The position numbers and the translations under genes were made by a program. This document shows, one piece after another, positions 54,930 to 64,000 of a stretch of DNA of 64,000 nt. The stretch is from Aureobasidium sp. EXF-3400 (Eukaryota; Ascomycota; Dothideomycetes; Dothideales; Saccotheciaceae), in NCBI GenBank assembly GCA_024195585.1, contig SWBL01000101.1, positions 62,001-126,000 of the forward strand. Direction: 5' to 3'. Numbering within the stretch: the first letter of the stretch is position 1; the number at the start of each line of letters is the position of its first letter. The notes under the pieces are model-generated. The model worked only from the letters and a program-made list of their open reading frames with translations. It was not told the DNA's origin and did not search any database.

Positions 54930-56653
54930 ATGGCCAATCCAGGTAACGCAGACCCTAAGCATAAATGCATCATGGTTCAGTCAGACGGTACAGATAACTA
55001 ACACTTTTCCGAAGATCATAACAAGACCTGGGCTGGAGACTACGACTCGGACGAGTATCCCGAAAATCCCAACTTCCTGTCAGACAATTCAGATATCGAG
55101 GACTATGAAGACTGGGAAGACTCCCGAGGCAAACTGCGCGTTGAACCCTCGTTCGATCTCCAAGAAACATCTATCCAATCAAATATCGACGTCGACAACT
55201 CAGTCGAGCTTCATCAGAGCTTGCTGTCATACGGAACAGACTTCGACGAACTGGCAACCCAAGACCCTATCCACGAGCGCATTATGGAGCTCGTTGTGGA
55301 AAAAGCTCCTGAGCCAGAGATTATCTTGTTCTCCAAGGTCAATCTCGTCAAGCTGGCCACGATCCACAAGTTGAAGGCTAGTAATCTTGACGATGCTATC
55401 CTCTCGTCCATGATGCAGGCTGTGAGTCTTGCGCAAGATGACGAAGCTGTAAGACGCGAAACGCAGAACAAGGAAGAGAGAATCATTCGCGACTGTATTG
55501 ACCAGTTACACTGGCTCACCAGAGAGAACCACCTCCAAGAACACGTTGCTGGCATACTCAACAAAATCATCAAGGCGTCCCACTACGAGATTCCCAGTGT
55601 GATCCGGAAAACAAGGGTCGACGATCTATGCGGCATTCTCTACGCCATAATCTCAGATGACTACTACAAAGACGCGCCAATTGCTGTTGAAATCTCGAGT
55701 CCATCCCAGATCGACGACATCGCCGCCACAACCTCAGACCCGAAACTAGAATCTAAGCCTCTCAAGCATAAACCTCATGCAGGAACTCGTTTCGGCATCA
55801 ACCTCATCACACACCTGACACTCATCGGTGGACGACCCATGCATGTCGAGAAGTTCTATACCACCGACAAAGCCACATTTTCTGGTTTCACGCGCAAGAT
55901 CTCAAGTTCTCTTGAAAGCAGTCGAAGTTCTCACCGCAAACGCTTGGGATGCCTGTCCCAAGAAGAAATGGAAAACGGAAATTGGCTGTACCAAATCACA
56001 TCGGACTTCGAATCGCTCAACATGGACTACGCAGCCTGGAAGATTCTCGACGTACCCAGCTTGAGAATGATGCCATCGGTCCAGGAAAAACAGGTTTTCA
56101 TGATACATGTAAGTCTGAGAAGTCTCTTGTAGCTTTCCCCGCTACGCGTGCTTGGTTTTCAGTGGTCTATAAAAATGCACAATGGAATGCTCACGGGCGT
56201 GCTGTCCACTGAGAGGCTGCTCGGTCAAGGTCTCTCTCTGGACACTCACCAGATTCAGAAAACATCCTGCATTCTTATAAGCTGTAACAGAGACTGACCT
56301 ATTCGCAGGAGTATCAACTGGGCATGCCCTCCCGCATCGAGGAGAAGGTCAGGGGCCGACCCAAGGTGTGGAACACCTGGAACGTGCTGGTCAGTCCCAC
56401 CCTGACCTCACCCCCTGCGCCTGAATTCGTGCCTTGCTCCAAGGGCATCGTCATCAAGCCAGCCAGTATGGGGATGGCTGCTCTGTCAAAGGCTCTCCCC
56501 AAGCCTCAGGCCAAAGGTCCCCCTGTAGACAAGCAGGAGGTTAAACAGGGGAGAAGGAACAAGAGGATCAAGCAAAAGAAGAACAAGGGCAAGACCACGG
56601 CCAAACCGGCAACTTTTCATCTCCTCTCAGATAGAGGATATAGGAGCAGCTAG
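54930..56653 (+). CDS. Unrecognised protein, DDLCG family copy B
   Basis: Predicted 483 residues; exons 54930-54942 (13 nt), 55015-56108, 56309-56653. Introns: 72 bp (GTAACG, CTAAC branch) and 200 bp (GTAAGT...TTCGCAG), the latter phase 0 after FMIH, just where copy A has its intron. N-terminus acidic (YDSDEYPENPNFLSDNSDIE). Core block IPSVIRKTRVDDLCGILYAI with SDDYY at about 198-222, then HLTLIGGRPMHVEKFY and NWLYQITSDFESL. The last exon has RGRPKVWNTWNV and a strongly basic tail (QGRRNKRIKQKKNKGK). The 200-bp intron contains a short open stretch after a CAG (reading WSIKMHNGMLTG) that could be a skipped or alternative exon. No known domain recognised; nuclear location is a guess from the tail. 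Confidence 0.7.
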
Positions 56654-56740
56654 CATTGTTTGAAGGCAGAGAGGGGACAGTATTTGTAAAATCAACGGAA
56701 GAGACTTGTATTATACATCATGGGGGGAAAAAAGCATCAA

Positions 56741-58267
56741 TTACTCCCAATCCTTTGGGTTGAAAAGAACTCTCTCCTCAGCCAGATCCGGCATTCCAAT
56801 ACCATCTATGTCATTTCCGGCATCCCTAAGCACATCCTTCGCCATCGACATCTTAGTCATGCTTAACTGGTAACTTGCTTCGCTCGAGCTCGAACTGGAA
56901 CTGGATTTGGGTGAATCCTCACTTTCCTGCATCTGTGGTTCAGAGAATTCGTCGTTGTAGGCGTAGGTAGGAGAGTGGGTCTCCATGGCCTCTTCAAAAG
57001 CAGCGATTTGTTCAGGGGTAGATGGCCTGTGGGGAGCAACGAGACGAAGTCTGGTCGGTCTGGTCGTGGTCTTGGTCGGAGCAGGAGCAGTTGATTGACG
57101 AGAACGAGCGTTACCGCGCTTTGGTGCCGCGAGATCTTCAGGTGCAGGTGTGTTGCCTTGAGGTGTCTGAGAGAGTCTCTTGATGAGTTGATGGCGTGGG
57201 TCCTGAGCTACAATGAAGGCTCCAGCCTCAAATTCTTCTTCAGCACCAGCAAGAACATCAGGGCTCGAGAATCTAGCATTCTGGCCACCCATCTGCCTGG
57301 CATTGACTGCTCGATAAATACCAATCTCATGCATTGGCATAGCGGCCGCGCTGTTAACGTATCCAAAGCTTTGCATATCTTGGTATGCGTAGGCTTTCTG
57401 GCGAGCAAGACGTTGTAGGGCCGATACAGTGACTGGAGTCCAGAGAGTCCATCCATCAGGTACATCGCTAGGCTCGCTAGACTGAAGAGATGCGACACCA
57501 CGGAATGGCTGAGTCTGGAGGGATGTAGTGGGATCTCTAGGCTCTGTAGGCGAGGGAGGTCTTGGAATAGCAGGTGTGGGATAAGCGCATGTCCATACGT
57601 CGCTAGGAATCTCGGTAGGCTCGGTGCTTGTCACGACATTCTGCCAGGATTCCTGACTGACTTGGAAGCTAGTCTCCTGACCAAAAATTGAGGCGATCTG
57701 GTTGCAGGTACGATACAAGGGGTATCCACGCTGCGAATAGAGTCTAAGGACGTAGATGCAAGCTCGGACTTTTTCGGAAAAGGAGACACTGGTAGAGCCG
57801 TCGGCATTGCAATGCAGTTTCGCGAGCGAGGGAGGCGCGCCGCCGCTGAACAACCATTCTGTGTAGAGGCGAGTGTATGTCGCGATTCTCTGGTTGCTCT
57901 CACAGTCGAGCATGAAGTTTCGCGCGCCTTGAGGAATATGTTTTTTGAACTTGCGGCTTTCCTCTTTCCAGAGCGGCGCGTAGACGAATAAGAAGAACAG
58001 AGACCCGGGAATGGAGAGGGGGCAAGGTCGAGCCTCGCACTGACATAGCATGAAGAGTCGAGAGACGTTAGAGGGAGTACTGGGCACGCCGGTAAATGGG
58101 TCATTGAAAGTTTCGGGAGCGGCGACTGGTTGCATGTGTTGTGGTGGTCCGATTGTGTCGACCAAGCGCAAGGAGGTGGCAGTAGTCGCAGGTGATGATG
58201 CAGAGGCAGATGTGGAAGAACTGGCAGCAACCCCTGAAGAGGGCTCAGAGAATGGTAGCAGATCCAT
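56741..58267 (-). CDS. Orphan Ser/Pro-rich protein
   Basis: Single-exon frame, 508 residues from the ATG at 58267. Low-complexity Ser/Ala N-terminus, then a more ordered segment (about 75-215) with CQCEARPCPLSIPG, an aromatic/hydrophobic stretch SLFFLFVYAPLWKEESRKF, and VRACIYVLRLYSQRGYPLYR. The C-terminal half is Pro/Thr-rich with basic patches (PKRGNARSRQST; TTTRPTRLRL) and an eight-serine tract. No family recognised. It is tail-to-tail with copy B, with only 87 bp between stop codons. Codon use and open length support a real gene; function unknown. Confidence 0.6.
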   Translation of the reverse strand: MDLLPFSEPSSGVAASSSTSASASSPATTATSLRLVDTIGPPQHMQPVAAPETFNDPFTGVPSTPSNVSRLFMLCQCEARPCPLSIPGSLFFLFVYAPLWKEESRKFKKHIPQGARNFMLDCESNQRIATYTRLYTEWLFSGGAPPSLAKLHCNADGSTSVSFSEKVRACIYVLRLYSQRGYPLYRTCNQIASIFGQETSFQVSQESWQNVVTSTEPTEIPSDVWTCAYPTPAIPRPPSPTEPRDPTTSLQTQPFRGVASLQSSEPSDVPDGWTLWTPVTVSALQRLARQKAYAYQDMQSFGYVNSAAAMPMHEIGIYRAVNARQMGGQNARFSSPDVLAGAEEEFEAGAFIVAQDPRHQLIKRLSQTPQGNTPAPEDLAAPKRGNARSRQSTAPAPTKTTTRPTRLRLVAPHRPSTPEQIAAFEEAMETHSPTYAYNDEFSEPQMQESEDSPKSSSSSSSSEASYQLSMTKMSMAKDVLRDAGNDIDGIGMPDLAEERVLFNPKDWE

Positions 58268-58998
58268 AGTGCTAGAATCGGTGATTGATGGGCAGGAGGT
58301 CGTTGTTGCGCCGATATATGCAGAGACGGATTCAGATGGCGGCAGAAAATGAGTGAAAGAGAAGGACGATGAGAATGTCGGCGAAAGTGCGAGTGAAAGT
58401 GTCGTCAATTCGCCTACATGTCGCGCGTACAAGTGATCAGACTGTGAGATGCGGCTCTCGGAGACTACGGTAGCCTCGAGAACAGAGACACCAAAGACCG
58501 CTCTGAAGCAGATCAGGAACGTTGTCACTCAAGCTGGGTGAAACATGAAATTCACGGAACATGCGAGACACAAGGCAAGAGAAGAATTGAAAGAGACAGA
58601 CATTTCCATAGCTTTCGTCAACCATGTGGACAGGACGCAAAGCATAAAAAATATGTTTTTTCTAAATCGACCAAGAGCAAAGAGAATATCAGTAGCACCC
58701 ACCATAGCAAAATCTGAGAGGAGAGTCGAAAAGGAGACCATGTATTCGAGAGAAGGCGCTGTAAAAGACTAAAAGAAGATTGCAATATCCGTGACGCCTT
58801 GCAATGCCCAACCCGCGGTTCTTTTTGCTTCTACTGTACATGTGTAAGATGGAGGTCGGACGGAATGCCAGGGGAGTGAGGCGATATCAGGTCATGAAGA
58901 AAGTCATGACTGCCGTTGAAGAGGAAACGTCCGGGCGGTGGGAGATCCGGCGGCAGGACGTGGCAAGATTAAAATGCGAGATAGAAGGATACAGGAGT
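58268..58998. promoter_or_regulatory. Upstream region of the orphan gene, TIM23 3' flank
   Basis: 731 bp. No supported gene; purine-rich on the plus strand between 58.5 and 58.9 kb. Confidence 0.4.
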
Positions 58999-59715
58999 TT
59001 AGATCATTTGACGAACAAACTAGAGAAGGGGGTTCTGTTAGTACGCGGCCAGAAAGACGCAAGGTCAGGTTGCAAAACTCACAGTCCAGGCACCAGCGGT
59101 ACCAGCGACAAGACCACCAGAAATCATCATGGGCCTGATACCCTTTGTACTCTTGAAGAGCATACCACTCAAAGCGCCAGCGACAATGCTGTTGGCAGCG
59201 TCGTGTTTACCACGGTAGTGGCCAATGAAAGAGTTGAAGCCGTTGTAGACCATGGCAATAACACCAGCCGAGTTGCCCAGGAAAGGACCGCGGCGAGTGA
59301 TGGCGTTCAGGGCCGAGTTGAGGCGAAGCTTTGGCGGCGCTGATGCGGGCAATCTGTTCAGACCCTCTGCAAGACCCCAAGCTCCTCCGACAGTCAAACC
59401 AGCGAGATATGTGACACCAGTGCCGTAACAGAGGTCGTCGGACCAGCCGCGCGACGGCAAGGCACTGCGGTTGCCAGGAAGCTCCGACAGGGCTTGGTCG
59501 TCGAGCGACAGGTAGTCCAGAGTGTCCTGGTTCAAGCCAGCGAGGGGATGTAGCGAAGCCGGGTCGAAGGCGCCGGGTGTGTTGAAGAAAGAGGTGACAT
59601 CTTGGGCCTCGAATTGCGGTTGCGATGGTGTCGTCACGGCCATGTCTTGCATGGGCGCATCCTGTGCAGGTTGTTCCGAAGTCTTGCGACCAGTGAAGGT
59701 GTCCCAGATGCCCAT
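58999..59715 (-). CDS. TIM23: Mitochondrial import channel subunit Tim23
   Basis: Predicted 217-residue presequence translocase channel of the inner membrane. Exons 59715-59083 and 59019-58999; the 63-bp intron (GTGAGT, GTACTAAC branch, CTCTAG) leads to a last exon of only seven codons, giving GAWTFVRQMI at the C-terminus. An intermembrane-space domain of about 95 residues (FDPASLHPLAGLNQDTLDYL is the Tim23/Tim50-type segment) precedes four membrane helices with Gly-rich packing motifs (YLAGLTVGGAWGLAEGL, GNSAGVIAMVYNGFNSFIGH, AGALSGMLFKSTKGIRPMMI). Length and layout match fungal Tim23. ATG at 59715; the longer open frame upstream has no ATG in good context. Confidence 0.92.
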
Positions 59716-62077
59716 CTTGGTTCTTGCAGTGTGTCGAGTGTTTGAACAATAGTGTGGGTTGACGTCGCGCTCACGGCGGCGAGGGCAGTCTGACGAAACG
59801 AATTTTTGGTCAAGCTTCACCCTCGGTCGGAACTTTCCACTTCCATCCAGCTCCATGCCAAGCTGCTGTTTTTGCAGGTATACCACTTCGACCCGGCATC
59901 GCCATAACTTACCACTTGCACATCGGGACACCGAAACGTGAGTGCGAGATCAGAGAACTTTGTATGGAATCGAGTTGATGTCTTCTGCTACATACATCAA
60001 CACATCGTTTGGCACCGCACTCTGCCTACATAACATCTCATCACACAAACATAGAGAATTCCGCCTGCCTCTCAAAACATGAAGCACGACTCGTATCGCA
60101 GGCAATCTCTAGCTGTTCCATCACGTCGCAGTTGGTCAATCTGGCCTAGCTGACTACGTGCCTGCCTAGCTGTATTCGACCTTCCGACTTTTTCCCACCA
60201 TTGCTTCTCAAGAATCTCAACCACTCGTGACCACCAACCAGAACTGACCTGCACATCACTCAACTTGAAAACCGGCTGTGAGACACGACTCTTCGGAGAT
60301 TAATGAAGCTCTGACAGGTCATCTCCAGACCCTTGACATGTGATACATTCAGCTTGTTTCTCGGAGCTCCATCTACATGTTCTCGACAACAACCACTTTG
60401 ACAAGTTCGGTCTTTGTAAATGCGATACTGCTACGCTCGACTGCAGACACAACTTGCGTTAAACACGCAAAGCAAGTCTGTCAAGGATGGTCACTCTGCC
60501 GAGTGCCTTGAGGCTCATGAGAAAAATCGATATGAGCACCGTGTCCAAGTGCGGTGTGGGGTAAGAGCGAAGATTGCGTGCCGCGTTGGCCGCCAAAAGC
60601 GTGGACTCGCGGTAGAGAGCGGGGGTGACCGTGTGGTAGAGCAATTGATGGGGTTGCAAGAAAAGGTGCAGAGAAGACGCCTCGCTGTGAGCGCTTCGCT
60701 ACCCATGCTTGTCTCGCTACTCGTGGAATCGCATCGCGGGTGGTTCACAGCATGGACTGACGAAACTACTCCGAGTAGGAGCATCAAAATCTGGGACATC
60801 GAACGATCAATATATCCAGATAGGGTTCATGATCACGGACAGAAACATTTTGGAGGTGGTTAGCGAAAGCCTCCACTATCGTTGTGGAGCAAGAGACGGA
60901 CAAAGCGTCTCCCAATCGCGAAACCCGTCGCGTTGATTTTCTCGTCGACAACAGGACTCGACGACGTGACATTCGAGGGTCGTGATTGTAGTGAAGCATC
61001 ATCATGCATCACGGCGGCCAATAGGCGACCCGAAGGAACAAAAGTCGCGCTGGGTGGATGCAGAAGGTGTGCATGATGCATCAAGTGGCTCGGTAGAGTG
61101 GTTTTCTGTCTTGGTCTGACAGCCTCGGCGCCCCGGTCTTGTGAAAGAGTGCAATGGACTGGAATACAGCAGGCATAGAGAGACAGTAACAGCAATCACG
61201 AGTGCCGAAACAAGAGAGGCATGTGGACCAAGGTGCGAGTCGAATAGACGGGAACAGAGCTATCGACATCAACACGATCGCGGCTTGTTGAGAGGACACG
61301 GCCAAGGTAAAGGAGCCAGCCGGACAACCCGCAACCCGCAAACCGCACCGCAAATTGATACTTTCATTTCGGTGAATCGGCCTTCTGCTTCAAGCGCACC
61401 GCCGAACGCCAGCCCACCAAAGGCTCTGATGCTCCTCTTTTGATTGAATCCCACTCTTCCTGGCATTAAACCACGTCTCCTTTCTTTCTCCCTATTCCTA
61501 CGATCCGCTTCCATCCAGGACGAGATCCGACGGCCGGTTCAGTCATTCCTTTTGCGCATCGCCTGGTGAGTACTCGACTGTTTCCTGCTGCTCTGTTCTT
61601 CCTCGTTTCGCAAGTCTCTGGTGGTTGAAGAAGAGGAAAAAATTGTTTAGGGTTTGCATGAAAGAGGGCGACGCTCGGGCTAGAAGCGGTGCACGCGGGC
61701 TTTGACTTTTTTAGCATGTCGACACCTAGTTGGACCGTTGTGCAGACCAGCGGCTTTGCTTTCAATCTCCCGCCATAGTTGTCCCTACTGTTTGCTGCTG
61801 CTGCTGCTGTCGCGACTCTGTCCAGTCTGTCAGTGTCCATCTCACTGTCCTTCCTTGCTGCCCTCGTCGTCGCCTGTCTTCAATTGCCCTCCTGCCACTC
61901 CTTTTTTCATTCCTTGGGCCCTCGACCAAACTAACGGTAGCCGTTCAACAGTCCGCATTTTCTGCCCCTTCGAATTTCTCACCACTCGAGTCTTTACGAA
62001 CGGCAGTCACTCCGCATAACGACTCGGACTCTTGTACATAGCCAGCCTCGACCGACCCATACATTGTTATAGTCGCC
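59716..62077. promoter_or_regulatory. Long divergent intergenic region, TIM23 and disordered-protein gene
   Basis: 2.36 kb. Near the right end it is pyrimidine-rich and includes a (GCT)6 run near 61793-61811. A possible 5' UTR intron at 61567-61714 (GTGAGT...TTTTTTAG) fits the size and signals of fungal leader introns. A weak secreted-protein frame lies at 60515-60799 (separate entry). No RNA gene seen. Confidence 0.4.
60515..60799 (-). CDS. Possible small secreted cysteine-containing protein (weak)
   Basis: 94-codon frame with an ATG at 60799. It starts with a plausible signal peptide (MSQILMLLLGVVSSVHA) with a VHA cleavage site, then a Ser/Thr-rich part with cysteines (PRCDST; LLCTFSCNPINC). 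No family recognised. It lies in an otherwise empty intergenic region and may be chance. Confidence 0.25.
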   Translation of the reverse strand: MSQILMLLLGVVSSVHAVNHPRCDSTSSETSMGSEALTARRLLCTFSCNPINCSTTRSPPLSTASPRFWRPTRHAIFALTPHRTWTRCSYRFFS

Positions 62078-63659
62078 ATGTCCGCCTTTTACGAGCAGAA
62101 CAACCAGGCCGCTGCTGCCACTGGTGCATGGCCCGCGCCTGGACGCCAGTCTTCGTGGGAACAGCCTGCTCCTCCTTCGAGATCCGGTCAGTAGACACAA
62201 CGACTCGTCGATCGGCACCAAAAATCTGAGACATTATTTTACAGGAACTGCTTCCGCTACGAGAGAAGAGTCGGCCGCATTCAGCTCCCAATTCGAAGGT
62301 GCGTAGGAGAAAGAGACGGCAATTCAACACGAGGCCAATGATCCTGGAGAAAAAGACGTGTACGAGAATTTGGAACGATTGGTTCTGTTGGATTGACTGG
62401 AAAAGCAGAGATTGGGAGCAGCAACTGACGGAATTTCGCAGAAATTGAGCGTGCCACCGACAACCTCGTCAAGAGCGGCAAGTGGATGGCTGGCGGAGCA
62501 CCACAGTACAACAACCGCCGCGAGTCTATGCCTCCCATGGCGATGGGCCGTGGATTTAACGCTGACTATGGTGAGTGTTTCGGGTCTCTATAAAGTGAGC
62601 TAGTACTTACAATCGAACGTAGCTGGTTCCAAGTCTAACTCCCCTGCCGATGGTCGCATGGGCGGTCCGGGACAGGCACGCCACCACTCGGTCAGTGAAT
62701 ACGACGGTATGCGATCCAACTCGGCGGCTGGTCTCCAGGGCTATTATGCGTCGCAGCGCTTCGCACCGCGTCAAAATGAGGCAGAGCAGATGATGCAGGC
62801 CAAGCGAAGGATGGCTGCGCAAAGAGAGAGGGAACTCCGCAACTATCACCAGGAGCAGCAATACAACAGGAGTAAGAGCATCGCAGAACAGCCTTAGACA
62901 ATTAGAATGGCAAGTTGATTCCCGCCTACAGACACTTCCGCCCAAGGTCCCAAGCCCGACCGCGCTCTGAGCCCTGCAGCTGCTACAACCATGAGTGAAG
63001 ACGAACGCCGCGAACTCATTGCCCGTCAGCACCGTGCTCTCTACGGCAACGAATCCGCCCTGTACCCCACCTCGGACGCTGCTGCTGTTGCTGCCCGCCG
63101 TGCCTCGCAGGACGTCAGAGGCTCCATTTCGGGAGATGTCAGAGCATCCATCTCGGGAGCCTCCAGAAGTGGTGCTTCACCTCTTGCTTTCGACCCTTTC
63201 CATGGCGAGCCTGCTGTTCAGATGCCTCCTCGTGATGGTGTCATGCTTCCCAAGTCGCCTAACAGCGCTTCATCTCCGCAGTCGAACCCTACCACTTTTG
63301 GCAGTCTGTTGGGTGAGACTCAGCAATCGAGCCGTACTTCAGTATCCTCGCCCAGCGGCTCGCCTCCTCTCGGCCAGGGCTCTAAGGGTGCCGCGGCTGC
63401 TCCTATTGGCACTCGCCCAGCGCCCAATGCTGCGCAAGCTACCGGTCTGAACAAGCGTTCAACCACTCCCCTTCCTTCACCCCTCAGCTTTGGCTTCAGT
63501 GCCAACGAGCAAGCCAGAAACGAGCGTTCCACCTCCGCTGGCCCAAATGGCTCCGTAGCTGACAAAGGAGTCAATCTCGGTGCTTCTTGGGGCTCCAACA
63601 GCGGAGTCTGGGGCTCGGCTAAGAACAGTCTTGGTGTTCAGGCTCCTGTCTGGGGTTAA
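62078..63659 (+). CDS. Low-complexity protein of unknown function, five exons
   Basis: Predicted 422 residues. Exons 62078-62186, 62245-62298, 62442-62570, 62623-62871, 62932-63659; introns 58, 143, 52 and 60 bp, all in phase. Almost entirely disordered: Gly/Ser/Ala/Pro-rich with a short predicted helix SEDERRELIARQHRALYGNE at about 200 and a Gln/Arg-rich helix (MMQAKRRMAAQRERELRNYH) before it. The C-terminus ends in Trp-containing repeats (GASWGSNSGVWGS, APVWG). The ERRELIARQHRALYG segment seems conserved in filamentous fungi from memory, but I cannot name the protein. The short N-terminal exons and the Trp-Gly tail suggest an RNA- or condensate-related role; that is speculation. Confidence 0.72.
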
Positions 63660-64000
63660 GCCACGCCCACATTTCTACGCATCACTAATCCTCTAAATCT
63701 GTAAGAGGTATGCCGGAGTTTGTTTCATGTTTTTTTTTTCTTTTCATCATCTCTCATACTGCATGGGTCATCGTTTTCAAGCACGGCAACAAACCATCGA
63801 GACTGGACAAGAAGGTGTCTTTTGTGGGTTCATGGGAAACAACATATACCCCGTTCGTGCATCGAGTTATGGGTTTGGGTCATTTTTATCGACTCAAACG
63901 GGGGGAAGGAAGATTGATCCTGTGCAGTGGGTTCCAGCAACTGCATAGGGTCTTTTCCCTTCGGCTGTCTTTGGGTTGATCTCTTTTTTTCCTTCTTGTC
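63660..64000. other. 3' flank of the last gene
   Basis: 341 bp to the window edge; includes a T9 run near 63730. Presumed 3' UTR; the short frames here show nothing. Confidence 0.4.

Noticed and set aside
59207..59749. 180-codon minus-strand frame
   Set aside because: Alternative frame of the TIM23 exon, no motifs.
60420..60863. 147-codon plus-strand frame
   Set aside because: No domain, no splice partners, in a promoter region of biased composition.
1..64000. CRISPR array, bacterial operons or prophage
   Set aside because: No regularly spaced repeats of that kind; spliceosomal introns throughout show a eukaryotic nuclear genome.

Overview
The window is nuclear DNA from a filamentous ascomycete (Pezizomycotina; gene content and 50-60 bp introns would suit a Dothideomycete, but the species cannot be fixed from sequence alone). 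Evidence: GT-AG introns mostly 47-70 bp long with CTAAC-type branch sites, fungus-specific families (CMT1-type mannosyltransferase, PEX8, CSC1 channel, fused MoaA-MoaC, Noc3), and densely packed genes on both strands. Exon models below were built by hand from open frames, splice signals and reading phase; the given start and end span the whole CDS and the exons are listed in the text.

Left part (1-21 kb): OMA1 protease (5' part only), CMT1/GT69 mannosyltransferase, a TMEM170-like membrane protein head-to-head with peroxin PEX8, a TRK potassium transporter, a senescence/spartin-domain protein, the bifunctional molybdenum-cofactor gene (cnxABC type, MoaA+MoaC), a mitochondrial PPR protein and a nine-exon histidine phosphatase with micro-exons.

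Middle part (21-47.5 kb): a large CSC1/OSCA-type channel, nucleoporin Nup85, a DHDPS-family aldolase divergent from an amidohydrolase lactonase (a likely sugar-acid pair), a Ysc84/SYLF actin-patch protein, an F-box-like protein, a TM9SF/EMP70 protein, a membrane-anchored coiled-coil protein of unknown function, and NOC3 divergent from NIP7 (both 60S biogenesis).

Right part (47.5-58.3 kb) looks accessory. It holds a divergent protein kinase, two members of an unrecognised protein family arranged head-to-head and sharing an intron position, an orphan Ser-rich protein, and about 3.2 kb of gene-poor sequence with a tRNA-like Pol III element and an 11-bp tandem repeat. This is the best candidate here for an undescribed system. 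The window closes with TIM23, a 2.4 kb intergenic stretch and a five-exon disordered protein.
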